This document shows, one piece after another, positions 9,801 through 16,859 of a stretch of DNA of 17,110 nucleotides. The position numbers and the translations under genes are program-made. Below the pieces are notes generated by a model that was given only the letters and a program-made list of their open reading frames with translations, did no database searches and had not been told where the DNA came from. The DNA comes from Echinostoma caproni (Eukaryota; Platyhelminthes; Trematoda; Plagiorchiida; Echinostomatidae): assembly GCA_900618425.1 (NCBI GenBank), contig UZAN01044089.1:19270-36379 (forward strand). Reading direction: 5' to 3'. Positions within the stretch are counted from its first letter, which is position 1, and every line of letters starts with the position of its first letter.

Positions 9801-10070
9801 TGTTGGTGGCGCAGTGGTTCAGTCGCTGTCGCCGGCGTGCTTTGGACCTCATGGTCCGAGATTCCATCCCCGCCACCTCCTTCTCCACCCAAATTAGGTG
9901 GTAGGCAGCTTTCTTGTCGTCCGGTTCAACATCACTCCTAACTTAGCGTGGCCTCATGTGGTTCGTCACCCCAAGTCCCGGGGTTTAGTTTACTGATTTC
10001 CATCACTGAAGAATGACTTTTGGACTTTCCCCGTCTGTTGTTCATCACACTAAGGTGTGTTATAAAGGAA
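9800..10070 (+). mobile_element. SINE family 1, copy B, with tRNA-like head
   Basis: The head holds an A box, TGGCGCAGTGG (9807-9817), and a degenerate B box, GATTCCATCCC (9860-9870). The body (9891-10070) matches the truncated copy at 2603-2790. The head-to-body order of an internal Pol III promoter followed by a non-coding body is the signature of a tRNA-derived SINE. The 3' end is GTGTGTTATAAAGGAA, matching GTGTGTAATAAAAAAAGGGA of copy A. The wide A-to-B spacing (53 bases) and weak B box suggest this copy is old. Frames overlapping it (9621-9941 plus, 9938-10147 minus) are not genes. Confidence 0.8.
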
Positions 10071-10074
10071 GGCC

Positions 10075-10560
10075 TATGAATTATACGTTCAAGGAGCCCT
10101 AATAATTGTTCTGTTTTCTTTCGCGTATGAAATTTGTTTCCACCCAAAAAATGCTTCTGTGATGTGACTACCTCTCACAGTCCCGTGTGAAACACCATGT
10201 GTGTGTGCATTTTAAAGTCAATGAATATAAATAAACCACACGTTTTCGGCAGCAGTTTCCTTTTAAGTTACTTGAATTATGTCAAATGTGAAATTTCACT
10301 TGATATGTCGGTTCATGTTCGACAGCACTGTGTTTTGACCTTGCAATTGTCCACGGTGCAATTCGTAGCAGACCCTGCGCGTATCCCTGTCACCCATTGT
10401 CCAAGCAACGCGTTAATCAAATGAATGTGAGGTAAATTGCATTATTTTCCTCCGTAATAATAGAGCAAATTTATCTCGTTTCATTTATTGCACAGACCAC
10501 AACCTTGAAGCACTGGGTCCCCTTTATCCATTTCATCAATATAGAAAGAAGACCAATGTC
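10075..10560. other. No supported gene; upstream flank of the LINE
   Basis: A 75-codon plus frame (10197-10424) shows no recognisable motif. A LINE ORF1 would be expected on this side, but I see no zinc-knuckle or coiled-coil signature, so the LINE may be 5'-truncated or too decayed to read. Confidence 0.4.
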
Positions 10561-10589
10561 ACGAGATGCTAACAAGCAATATTAGTTTT

Positions 10590-11275
10590 CTGTTGGGAGG
10601 TAGTAGACATCACACTGAAAAAGGAGTACAAAAATCTAGGGATTCTTATGCTACAGGAATCGTGATTGCACAAAGAAATCCCCAGTGAAATTTTAAAACC
10701 GGATGGATATAAATCGTATCGGGTTGACCGTCCCACGAGTGTCCGTAAACGAGGCGGAGTCGTTGCAAGTTACGATAGTGACAACTGCAGTAAATCAACC
10801 GCCGTCATCTATCTGACCTGACCTGACCTGATCTAATCTGACTGAATATTCAACGGATAAAGTCAGTTGATACGTCATCGAATGTAAGCCCCGTTTTTTA
10901 GTGGGTTTCCTTCCATACTTCTTGGAAACTTTTACCTGTCTCCCACAATATCAGTGGCTCGCGTAAATAGCTTTTCTGACATTTTTTCTACCTCTGTTAT
11001 ATCAAGAACAAGTAAATATTTGTGTGCATTTTTTGGTGAGCTTAACAAACATAATGTAACTTTCCTCACCACATTAGGCCTACGAAATATGGTACATTTT
11101 CCTATCAGAATTAATTCATAACTAGATTTCGTTTTTACAAACAGACCTCAATTTTTCGAAGTCCAGAAACGTGCTCCCCTGAGCAGCTCAGTTCATCGTC
11201 TCTTACAAGTATGTCCCACTGTATACAACAAAACTACCCGGTAAATCTTTTTAAGAAGGCTTTCCAAGATAGCGA
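10590..11275 (+). pseudogene. LINE APE-type endonuclease remnant
   Basis: In an intact element this domain nicks target DNA to prime reverse transcription. In one frame I read, in order: LQES at 10651-10662, where Glu matches the catalytic residue of QET motifs and the next codon is TGA in place of the usual Trp; PDGYKSYRVDRP at about 10699-10734; RKRGGVV at about 10747-10767; GLRNMVHFP at about 11077-11103; LDFVFTNRPQFF at 11122-11157; and SSSVH at 11182-11196. The last is the SDH catalytic motif with Asp changed to Val, and a GELN replaces the usual GDFN. Stops at 10663-10665 and 11119-11121, the changed catalytic site, and a poorly readable stretch between about 10810 and 11030 show it is dead. 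Confidence 0.8.
10813..10842 (+). repeat. Short CTGAC tandem repeat inside the LINE
   Basis: Three perfect CTGAC units (10818-10832) are flanked by related words (ATCTGAC, GATCTAATCTGACTGA). The run lies in the middle of the endonuclease remnant, where LINE homology becomes unreadable. It may be a local expansion after the copy stopped being active. Confidence 0.6.
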
Positions 11276-11760
11276 GTAAAATAAATTGTTCATCGGAGAA
11301 TCTAGAAAGGCTAAGATCCCTGACCGCCGCCATGGATTTTTTTGTTTTTTTTCGATCAAAACCCTTCTGCCCTCTATGAACACGTTACGGGCTACCTGGA
11401 TTTTTTGTTTTAACCAATGTTTCTTTCTTATAAAGACAGATATTCATCACCACTACAGCCACGCTCGCGGAAAGAACAGGCCTATAAACGTGGATAAGGA
11501 ACCGATGTCAAGCGGCTTACAATTTCGATCAAGGCTGAAATAAATTGTACATCGATACTATCCTGGGAAACTCTAGTTGTCGTGGCATATGGAGAGCTAT
11601 CAACCGCCCGCGTGGCAGTATCTATAAACACAAAAAGCAAACCGTCGACGTTGAAAGACTAAACTCCGGGTTTAGTCCAATTTCACAGTGCCCTGCCAGA
11701 CTTAGTCAGCTCTACACCAACACCAATTATAGAACCTGCCACAGTCCCTCAATAGCTAAT
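11276..11760 (+). pseudogene. LINE linker between endonuclease and RT, decayed
   Basis: Translated fragments match the usual basic region before the RT of APE-type LINEs: NLERLRSLTAAMDFFVFF (about 11299-11352, frame 1), YEHVTGYLDFLF (from 11375, frame 2), RKEQAYKRG then a TAA at 11495-11497 then GTDVKRLTISIKAEIN (frame 2), and GIWRAINRPRG (about 11585-11617, frame 1). Frame switches and stops alternate. The two open stretches at 11286-11543 and 11545-11778 are partly chance and partly linker; neither is an independent gene. Confidence 0.65.
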
Positions 11761-12366
11761 GAAAACAAAGATGAATAAAGCATCTGGTCCGGATGAACTA
11801 TCACCCGTGGTATGTGCGAACACTCTTTCAGCCTCCTTATTTAAAATATTCAATGACTTTCTGATAAGCGGAAAAATCCCTAATATTTGGAGACTGGCCA
11901 AGATAACTCCCGTTCTACAAAAGGAACCTGAGAAGTATCGTCCCATCGCCTGCACGTCAGTCATGCTCATATTATTTGAGAGATGCTTGATACCGTTGGT
12001 TGTCACTGAATCTGCCGAAGACGACATACATCAATTTGCATATCATTCTTCGCGCTCAACAAATGATGCTATGGCATACCTGGTTCATTTAATAATTTCA
12101 GCACTAGATAAGAAAAGTAAGACCGTCAGAATGGTGTTCTTAGACTAAAAAAATGCATTCAGACGTCTTGATCGATCGGTATTGCTCAACTTAATTACCG
12201 AAAGTGATGTTTATTCACACGTAAGCAGATTGATCCACGATTATTTCACAAATAAAAGGTAGTTTAAGTGCCTCAACGGCAAAACGCCCTCCACTCGTCC
12301 AGCTGCCTCTAATGTTCTGCAAAGTGCAATATTTCTCCCACTTTTTTCTTTGCAATGTATTTCAAA
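11759..12366 (+). pseudogene. LINE reverse transcriptase, N-terminal half
   Basis: The frame carries KASGPDELSP (from about 11777), WRLAKITPVLQK, EKYRPIACTSVM (about 11930-11967), FAYHSSRSTNDAMAYLVH, and VRMVFLD ending at 12145. This is the order seen in the fingers and palm of LINE RTs, and the last Asp matches the first catalytic Asp of motif A. The next codon is TAA (12146-12148). The same frame then continues KNAFRRLDRSVLL, crosses a TAG at 12260-12262, and ends in NVLQSAIFLPLFSL, a decayed GVPQGSVLGPLLF motif. The YADD half lies beyond the inserted element at 13826. The copy cannot encode active enzyme. Confidence 0.9.
12350..12366 (+). repeat. Target-site duplication, left copy
   Basis: TTGCAATGTATTTCAAA matches the right copy at 13773-13789 at 16 of 17 positions. 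The two copies precisely bound the Penelope-like element and belong to the LINE RT sequence. Confidence 0.85.
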
Positions 12367-12569
12367 AGAAAAGGCCATATGGCAATACTGCACGATTTAT
12401 GTCCAGGACGATTTCGCTGCATCTCAACATGGTGCATACTGCATAAAATACAATGTTTATATAGGGTTTTAGCATGGAAACAAAGTAAAGCAAAATACAT
12501 TAACAAAAAACAGACAAAACATAAAAGAGGGAGGGATAAAAGGACCAATATCACCAGAGTAGGGAGAGA
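12367..12569 (-). other. Penelope-like element 3' untranslated tail
   Basis: This part follows the end of the GIY-YIG frame (stop at 12570-12572) and has no coding motif. It aligns with 9061-9220 on the same strand, so it belongs to the element and not to the LINE. The minus frame 12309-12554 and plus frame 12355-12573 are chance frames. Confidence 0.7.
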
Positions 12570-12966
12570 CTAACATAAAGTTCTTTTTTGCTGACACAGA
12601 GGGGGCTTCCATCGATTTATCGCAATCGCTTCGGCAAACCTTAGCAATCTTGCGACTTGTGACTTGTAGAAAATTCGAAACGCTGTGCCTCGGTCGACCT
12701 GGTGTTGCATCATCAGTAGATGTCGAGCAATGGCTGAGGATGGGGTCTTGTAGTTCCGACCATCGTTTCTATGCAGCGGACTTGACCTCAATTGGATCAG
12801 CTGATTTTGCACCCAATTCGGAATATATTCCACCACCCGATTGCGTAATTGTCGCTGTTCGGCCCACGTAGGTTGCTCCGCAACCACATTGGAATCGGTA
12901 GATTAGATTAGAGTTGGTGTACAGAGGCAGACGTTCTTTTGCCGGGGGTGTGGGTATCCTGTTTTT
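12570..12966 (-). pseudogene. Penelope-like element GIY-YIG endonuclease domain, frameshifted
   Basis: In the RT frame, after the TGA at 12967-12969, translation continues through IPTPPAKERLPLYTNSNLIY to QCGCGATYVGRT (about 12856-12894), where TYVG is the YIG half of the motif. A frameshift near 12852-12860 then moves to the frame with RQLRNRVVEYIPNWVQNQL, SSAIARHLLMMQHQVD and RLLRFAEAIAI, where Glu of FAEA matches the catalytic Glu of the family. It ends RWKPPLC...RTLC at 12570. In an active element this domain nicks DNA for target-primed reverse transcription. The Cys-rich lead-in (CGC) is typical of the Penelope GIY-YIG subgroup. Confidence 0.88.
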
Positions 12967-13772
12967 TCAGTAGACGATTTGGGGGTCGGCTGCGTTCGAG
13001 CGACAGCTGACCTCAGTCGTTTGTAGAGCATCACCTTTGAATAGAAGGTGTGATGTGACTCGCAATTTGGGAACTGACGCAATCGGTTCTTTCGCAATTT
13101 CCGTTTTCCTATGCTTATTAACAAACCCCTCGGGGTAAGTTTTTTTCGCTAAAAGCTCCCGAAGGTTTTGCAGTTCTTGTTCAATTCTGTCTTCCGTGCA
13201 GATTCGCCTCGTTCTATCAAATAAGGTCCGAACAAGACCACGTTTATACTCCAGGGGCATAAAGCTCTCTAAGTGTAAATATTGGCCTGTCCACGTTTCC
13301 TTTCGATAAACGGATCGAGCAATAGTTCCGTTTTCTCTTCTGGTCATAGTAATGTCAAGGAAATTTAGTATGTTGTTGGATTCAGATTCCATTGTGAAAT
13401 GTATATTTGGATGTATTCTGTTGACTTCATCCATAATTTTCGTAGCTTCTTCTAAGCTTTCTGTTATAACCAGGGTGTCGTCGACGTATCTTTTGTACAG
13501 GATAGTGCGCTCTAGAATATTAGTTCCTTTTTCTTCCAGATGTGCCATGAACAAGTCTGCCAAGACTGGGCCTAGCGGGCTGCCCATAGCGACACCATCG
13601 ATTTGCCTGTACGCATTCCCTTGAAAAGAGAACGACACGTCGGTTGTGCAGAGCAGTAGTAGACGCTCAAGGACGGACACCGATGGACACCGTCGGATAT
13701 TTTCTTTCTCTGCATGATCGCAGATGATTTGTATGACTTCACAAACTGGTACATTAGTGAACAGGGATTGAA
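12967..13772 (-). pseudogene. Penelope-like element reverse transcriptase, 5'-truncated
   Basis: The open frame runs to 13863, but only the part below 13773 belongs to the element; the first 30 or so codons read antisense through the target-site duplication and LINE. Counting residues from 13863, motifs are SLFTNVPV (33-40), DGVAMGSPLGPVLADLFM (89-106), YKRYVDDTLVI (123-133, with catalytic YVDD at 126-129), ILNFLDITM (165-173), and TGQYLHLES followed by YKRGLVRTL (192-214). These are the palm and thumb motifs of Penelope-type RTs. The catalytic YVDD is intact. The frame ends at a TGA (12967-12969) where related elements read on into the nuclease. The N-terminal RT motifs are absent. Confidence 0.93.
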
Positions 13773-13789
13773 TTGCAATGTATGTCAAA
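13773..13789 (+). repeat. Target-site duplication, right copy
   Basis: TTGCAATGTATGTCAAA repeats the 17 bases at 12350-12366 with one difference (G for T). The left copy is in frame with the LINE RT, and the LINE resumes immediately to the right. Confidence 0.85.
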
Positions 13790-13796
13790 CAAATTC

Positions 13797-14506
13797 TCAT
13801 TCCTCCTGCATTCGTTGGCTGTAAATATGCAGATGACGTTGTTTTAGGTTGCAAAGCATTCACCCCTGAGGAGGCTTCAGCTATTCAAAGCAAGCTAAAC
13901 GACGTTGCTACTTGGACTTTGTCCCGTTCCCTCTCATAGAATGCCTCTAAATGTCAGGATGTGTTTTCTCTCTTGGCCGATGTACCATATTCAGCTCTCA
14001 CACATAGACCCCGCACAGCTTCTACCAGTCATAAACCCACAGTGATATCTACAATGGTAAAATACCTTGGCGTCACATTCTCACACAATTTATCATGGTC
14101 ACTGCATGTTCTGTAAAGCTAGAAAGCTTTCATATTTCTCACTCCGATTGAGAACACTTTCTGTCCCCAGTGATTTTTCTCGGTATGTTTGAAGAAAGAC
14201 TTTCATTTATTGACAAGATCTCTGAAACACATCTCTAAATGTAGCAGCATTGTCAGGGATAAAGTCGTGGATTGTATCATAGACACTTATGAGCACATGA
14301 AAATTTCACTGCCAAAATACTCTCAGATACTCAACACCCACAACGAATTTTCAAAAGCTGTATGTACACCATCCACACGCTCAATGTTTGAACTTTTATT
14401 TGCACGTACCTCTTCTTATCGTAATTCCGTTTTGCCATATCCAGCAGGTCTATTTATTGACAAGGATAAAGTTTCCGCAGAATCGCGCAACTGCTTGCTT
14501 CATTGA
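13797..14506 (+). pseudogene. LINE reverse transcriptase C-terminal half with YADD, decayed
   Basis: The frame reads GCKYADDVVLGCKAF, with YADD at 13826-13837 intact. Then follow EEASAIQSKLNDVATWT, a TAG at 13937-13939, and VKYLGVTFSHNLSWSLHV, a hallmark of the LINE RT thumb, then a TAA at 14114-14116. A frame change gives RKLSYFSLRLRTLSVPSDF (14121 onward), and another gives KKDFHLLTRSLKHISK (14192 onward) through TRSMFELLFARTSSYRNS to the stop at 14504-14506. The last segment is open for 105 codons but is only the C-terminal tail of the LINE protein, not a separate gene. At least two stops and two frameshifts inactivate it. Confidence 0.88.
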
Positions 14507-14729
14507 CAAAGACAACCTACTACTCTCAGTTTCATTATGTATGATTTTGTAAATTTGAGTCCACAAATATGGTGTAAATGCTGAAAATTCACCCATCCGG
14601 GTGCATAAAGCTAGTACTGACTTGAAGAAACTTGACTTGAACATTTCGTTCATTCTTCCCAATCGCTTAATTTGAAAAAAAAACAAGCTTGTGCACGTTC
14701 ATTCACTGTAATTGAATAACCCCATGTGC

Positions 14730-14753
14730 TATATACATATATATATATATATG
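14730..14753 (+). repeat. (AT)n microsatellite
   Basis: A TATATACATATATATATATA-type tract with one interrupting C sits between two copies of ATGTGCT. It follows the LINE 3' region and may be its simple-repeat tail or an independent microsatellite. Confidence 0.85.
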
Positions 14754-14765
14754 TGCTTGGTTTTT

Positions 14766-14793
14766 AGTTAACTAGTTAACTAGTTAACTAGCT
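14766..14793 (+). repeat. 8-bp palindromic tandem repeat (AGTTAACT)
   Basis: The unit AGTTAACT is repeated about three and a half times (AGTTAACTAGTTAACTAG...). The unit is its own reverse complement, so the array reads the same on both strands and could form a cruciform. It starts 13 bases after the AT tract. Confidence 0.9.
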
Positions 14794-14794
14794 A

Positions 14795-15240
14795 AGGTGG
14801 TTTGAAGTAAACGATTGAGAAAATTCAACAAAATTTTAAAATTTCGCGATATTTGTCTCCTTTCTGTATTGAACAAATCACAACCGTTTTAATTACTCAA
14901 ATGATTTTTCTTTCACATTTCTGATGGAACAAAGAAATAACTCTTCCCCTTCTGTCCACCCTCCCCTCCCCTCCCACTCCCGAAGCGATGCTTTTGTAAG
15001 TTTATTTTTTTGTCATGTGAAAAGATTATAAAGAACGTATCTAGATATCTAGCCTTATTGTGTGGCAAAAAATGAAAAAATTAGAATAGAAAGCTCGTTT
15101 GATCGACACGCTCGCGCACACACCCATGTTGCCCACATGCATTCTCACTTATCGCAATCGGGCATTTGTGCCAAATTATCATCATATCATCTCACCTGAT
15201 TCTTTCGCAACTGCTTTTACCGACATTTTCACTCATTAAA
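14795..15240. other. No supported gene; C-tract and a 12-bp palindrome
   Basis: AT-rich sequence without a recognisable frame. It holds the C-tract at 14959-14979 and a perfect palindrome CTAGATATCTAG at 15041-15052. Neither has an evident role. Confidence 0.5.
14959..14979 (-). repeat. C-tract (G-quadruplex potential on the minus strand)
   Basis: The plus strand reads CCCTCCCCTCCCCTCCCACTCCC or similar across 14959-14981, giving four or more G-runs with one-base loops on the minus strand. It is close in pattern to the plus-strand tract at 1543-1560. Confidence 0.65.
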
Positions 15241-15256
15241 TGAAATGGGAAAGTAG

Positions 15257-15743
15257 AATAAGTGTGCAATATGTCTGCGAAAAAATACTTCACTCGCAGA
15301 TGTCATTGAAAGGAGGCTGGCAACCGGTGATTCAGAATATGATGCGGAGAATCACTCGTTCGTCATCTTTATTAGTCTCATTCGTGAACAGTACTATTTG
15401 ACCGTAGTAAACTCGTTAGACATTTAAGAAGTTCCAGTTGTTGTGCTTCATCGAACCGACAGGAATAGTTGTTGTCGATGGCTCTTGATTGGAGAGGAAG
15501 AGGGCTGACTCAAATGATCGTGCTGAAGATGACAATGTGTGACGATCGCGGATCAGCCGAATCGCACGCACTGCAAATCAGCTGCCCGTACACGGGGATT
15601 TCAACCAATTGGATGATCCCGAGCATATGCAGTCAGAGTGGTCGTATGTGGAACAACAAGTGGACGATCTCGACAGGGATTTCACAGACGGGAGTGAATC
15701 AGTGATTGAGTTTTATCTGGGATGTTTAATAAAACTCAGTACT
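15257..15743 (+). pseudogene. Possible decayed protein-coding remnant, acidic, unidentified
   Basis: Two open stretches look more protein-like than their surroundings. The first (15257-15424) reads SLADVIERRLATGDSEYDAEN. An ATG at 15271 in a neighbouring frame starts MSAKKYFT and would join it with one frameshift. The second (15543-15743) gives 67 codons with FNQLDDPEHMQSEWSYVEQQ and VDDLDRDFTDGSESV, ending at TAA 15744-15746. Both are rich in Asp and Glu. Acidic N-terminal regions of this kind occur in some DDE transposases and in many unrelated proteins, so I do not assign a family. The 15469-15705 frame over the same bases is probably a shadow. Confidence 0.25.
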
Positions 15744-15749
15744 TAATAG

Positions 15750-16790
15750 GAGTACTTAACCGTATCCTCATCCCACCTGCATTTTACTTCATTTCAAGCT
15801 GTTCGGCAAATCCGCGGTCCCAAATCCAGTTCTGGTTGTCTGCGTGAGAATATTATCCCGATTACCTTATGGTGCTCATCCGATCGATCATGAGGACCAT
15901 ACAAACAAGTTCGGAAACCCTCAACGAGAAGTAGGTTACAGACCATATCAACATATCTGTTATTTCTATTCCCGCGCTCCCAATTGCGCCAAATTTCATC
16001 TGGAGTTAACGCTTACCGAAATTCACCTGTACTGTATCTTGCTTGTTTACTCACAAACAAAGAGAGGACACTAATTGAAGTTTCTCTTAACCTTGGATTA
16101 TGAAATATCCCCTTTGTCTGTAAAAAGTTTCTCCCCGTTGACTATGTACTTTGTGACGGTTGGTGTGTATGATTTTTTAAACTGAAATGTGAGCTCCAGT
16201 GTTTCAAATGTTATACACAATACTATACATTACTTTTCAAGTGGTCCGACTCCGAGTGCCTCCACCGGATTTAGATGTCCACCGGTTTGAGGAGACGAAA
16301 TTTAGACAACACTAACGCCTGTTAGTTCCATCAGTGTGCATCAATCACCGATTCCAAGTAATTCAGTCACATGATTCATGTGCATATCGATCAAAGTATA
16401 TTGCTCAGTTTTTTCTGTTTTGAGTACGGTCCAAAACGATAAAACACTTTTGAGTGGTCGGTGAGGACAACCGAATCTGATTCAGACCGCTCTGATGTAA
16501 GCGAGATTACTCAAGTTAGCTTTGGATCGGTTGTCTCCCTAGTGCTCACATTTGTAATCTGTCATCACTGAACTTCACAATGAGCGCCTCGTCCACCTGA
16601 ACATGATGGCTGTAGTGTGTCTCAAAGATCTCGCAATGGTTAGAAATGCTGGTCGGAAATATGTACGGTCTTTTGGAGATTGAATGCACTTAGTTGATAT
16701 ACCTTCAGCCCCCCACCCTCGGATAGACGGGTAAAATGCAACCGACACGGCAACAATCCAGCTTTTGAAACTGACTGGTGCCAACTTTAT
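15750..16790. other. No supported gene
   Basis: A 76-codon plus frame (15844-16074) and a 102-codon minus frame (16575-16883) are present. The latter runs into the hairpin at 16800-16855. Neither shows a recognisable domain, and no RNA gene was found. Confidence 0.45.
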
Positions 16791-16799
16791 ACCGCATCG

Positions 16800-16855
16800 C
16801 TTATGGCAAGGAATTCGGCTCGAATCCTCATTCGAGCCGAATCCCTTGCCATAAG
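16800..16855. repeat. 26-bp inverted repeat with 4-nt loop (near-perfect hairpin)
   Basis: The left arm (16800-16825) starts CTTATGGCAAGGAATTCGGC and the right arm (16830-16855) is its reverse complement with one mismatch (A versus G). The loop is CCTC. The symmetry explains why frames on both strands share the peptide SSRIPCHK. Candidates are a foldback or MITE remnant, the result of a local inverted duplication, or a transcribed hairpin. A weak hint of extension beyond the arms (CCG...CTTATGG on both sides) suggests the original repeat was slightly longer. Confidence 0.9.
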
Positions 16856-16859
16856 AGGA

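Larger units (their letters stand above)
10590..12366 (+). mobile_element. Non-LTR retrotransposon (LINE), left part, decayed
   Basis: This is the left part of a LINE whose right part resumes at 13773, after an inserted Penelope-like element. In order it carries an APE-type endonuclease remnant, a basic linker, and the RT N-terminal half as far as a decayed GxPQGS-type motif. The reading frame changes repeatedly (frame 1, 2, 1, 2) and several in-frame stops are present. The domain order and RT wording place it in the CR1/Jockey group of APE-type LINEs, but I cannot name the family. No ORF1 is visible upstream. Confidence 0.85.
12367..13772 (-). mobile_element. Penelope-like element, 5'-truncated, inserted antisense into the LINE
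   Basis: On the minus strand the element reads RT palm motifs, a linker, a GIY-YIG endonuclease and a 3' untranslated tail. Its 5' end is cut within the RT at SLFTNVPV, so the N-terminal region is missing. The 1406-bp insert is flanked by a 17-bp target-site duplication (12350-12366, 13773-13789). Penelope-like elements encode an RT related to telomerase and usually a C-terminal GIY-YIG nuclease, and commonly leave truncated copies with duplications of variable length. A second copy of this tail lies at 9061-9275. One in-frame TGA and one frameshift inactivate it. The family name is not resolved. Confidence 0.92.
13773..14720 (+). mobile_element. Non-LTR retrotransposon (LINE), right part
   Basis: The LINE resumes after the inserted element with the RT catalytic motif and runs to the end of its coding region at 14506. 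The following 200 bases or so have no coding motif and probably include the LINE 3' untranslated region. An A-run (AAAAAAAAAC, about 14675) and an (AT)n tract (14731-14752) lie downstream, and either could mark the 3' end. The exact end is not resolved. Confidence 0.75.

Noticed and set aside
9621..9941. 106-residue plus-strand protein with a proline run
   Set aside because: Its second half is the tRNA-like head and start of a SINE body, and it has no recognisable domain.
10813..10842. CTGAC repeat as a regulatory element
   Set aside because: Only three perfect units occur, inside a dead LINE endonuclease, so a local expansion is the simpler reading.
13352..13624. Plus-strand 90-codon frame inside the Penelope-like RT
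   Set aside because: It is the antisense shadow of the conserved RT motifs on the minus strand.
13790..13863. N-terminal extension of the 298-codon Penelope-like RT frame
   Set aside because: These codons lie beyond the target-site duplication and are an antisense reading of the LINE RT around YADD, so they are not part of the element.
14189..14506. Independent 105-residue protein
   Set aside because: The peptide is collinear with the upstream LINE fragments and reads as the C-terminal tail of the LINE protein. Its apparent start codon is TTG after a frameshift.
15041..15052. Palindrome CTAGATATCTAG as a binding site
   Set aside because: A single 12-bp palindrome in AT-rich sequence is not strong enough evidence without a second site or a nearby gene.
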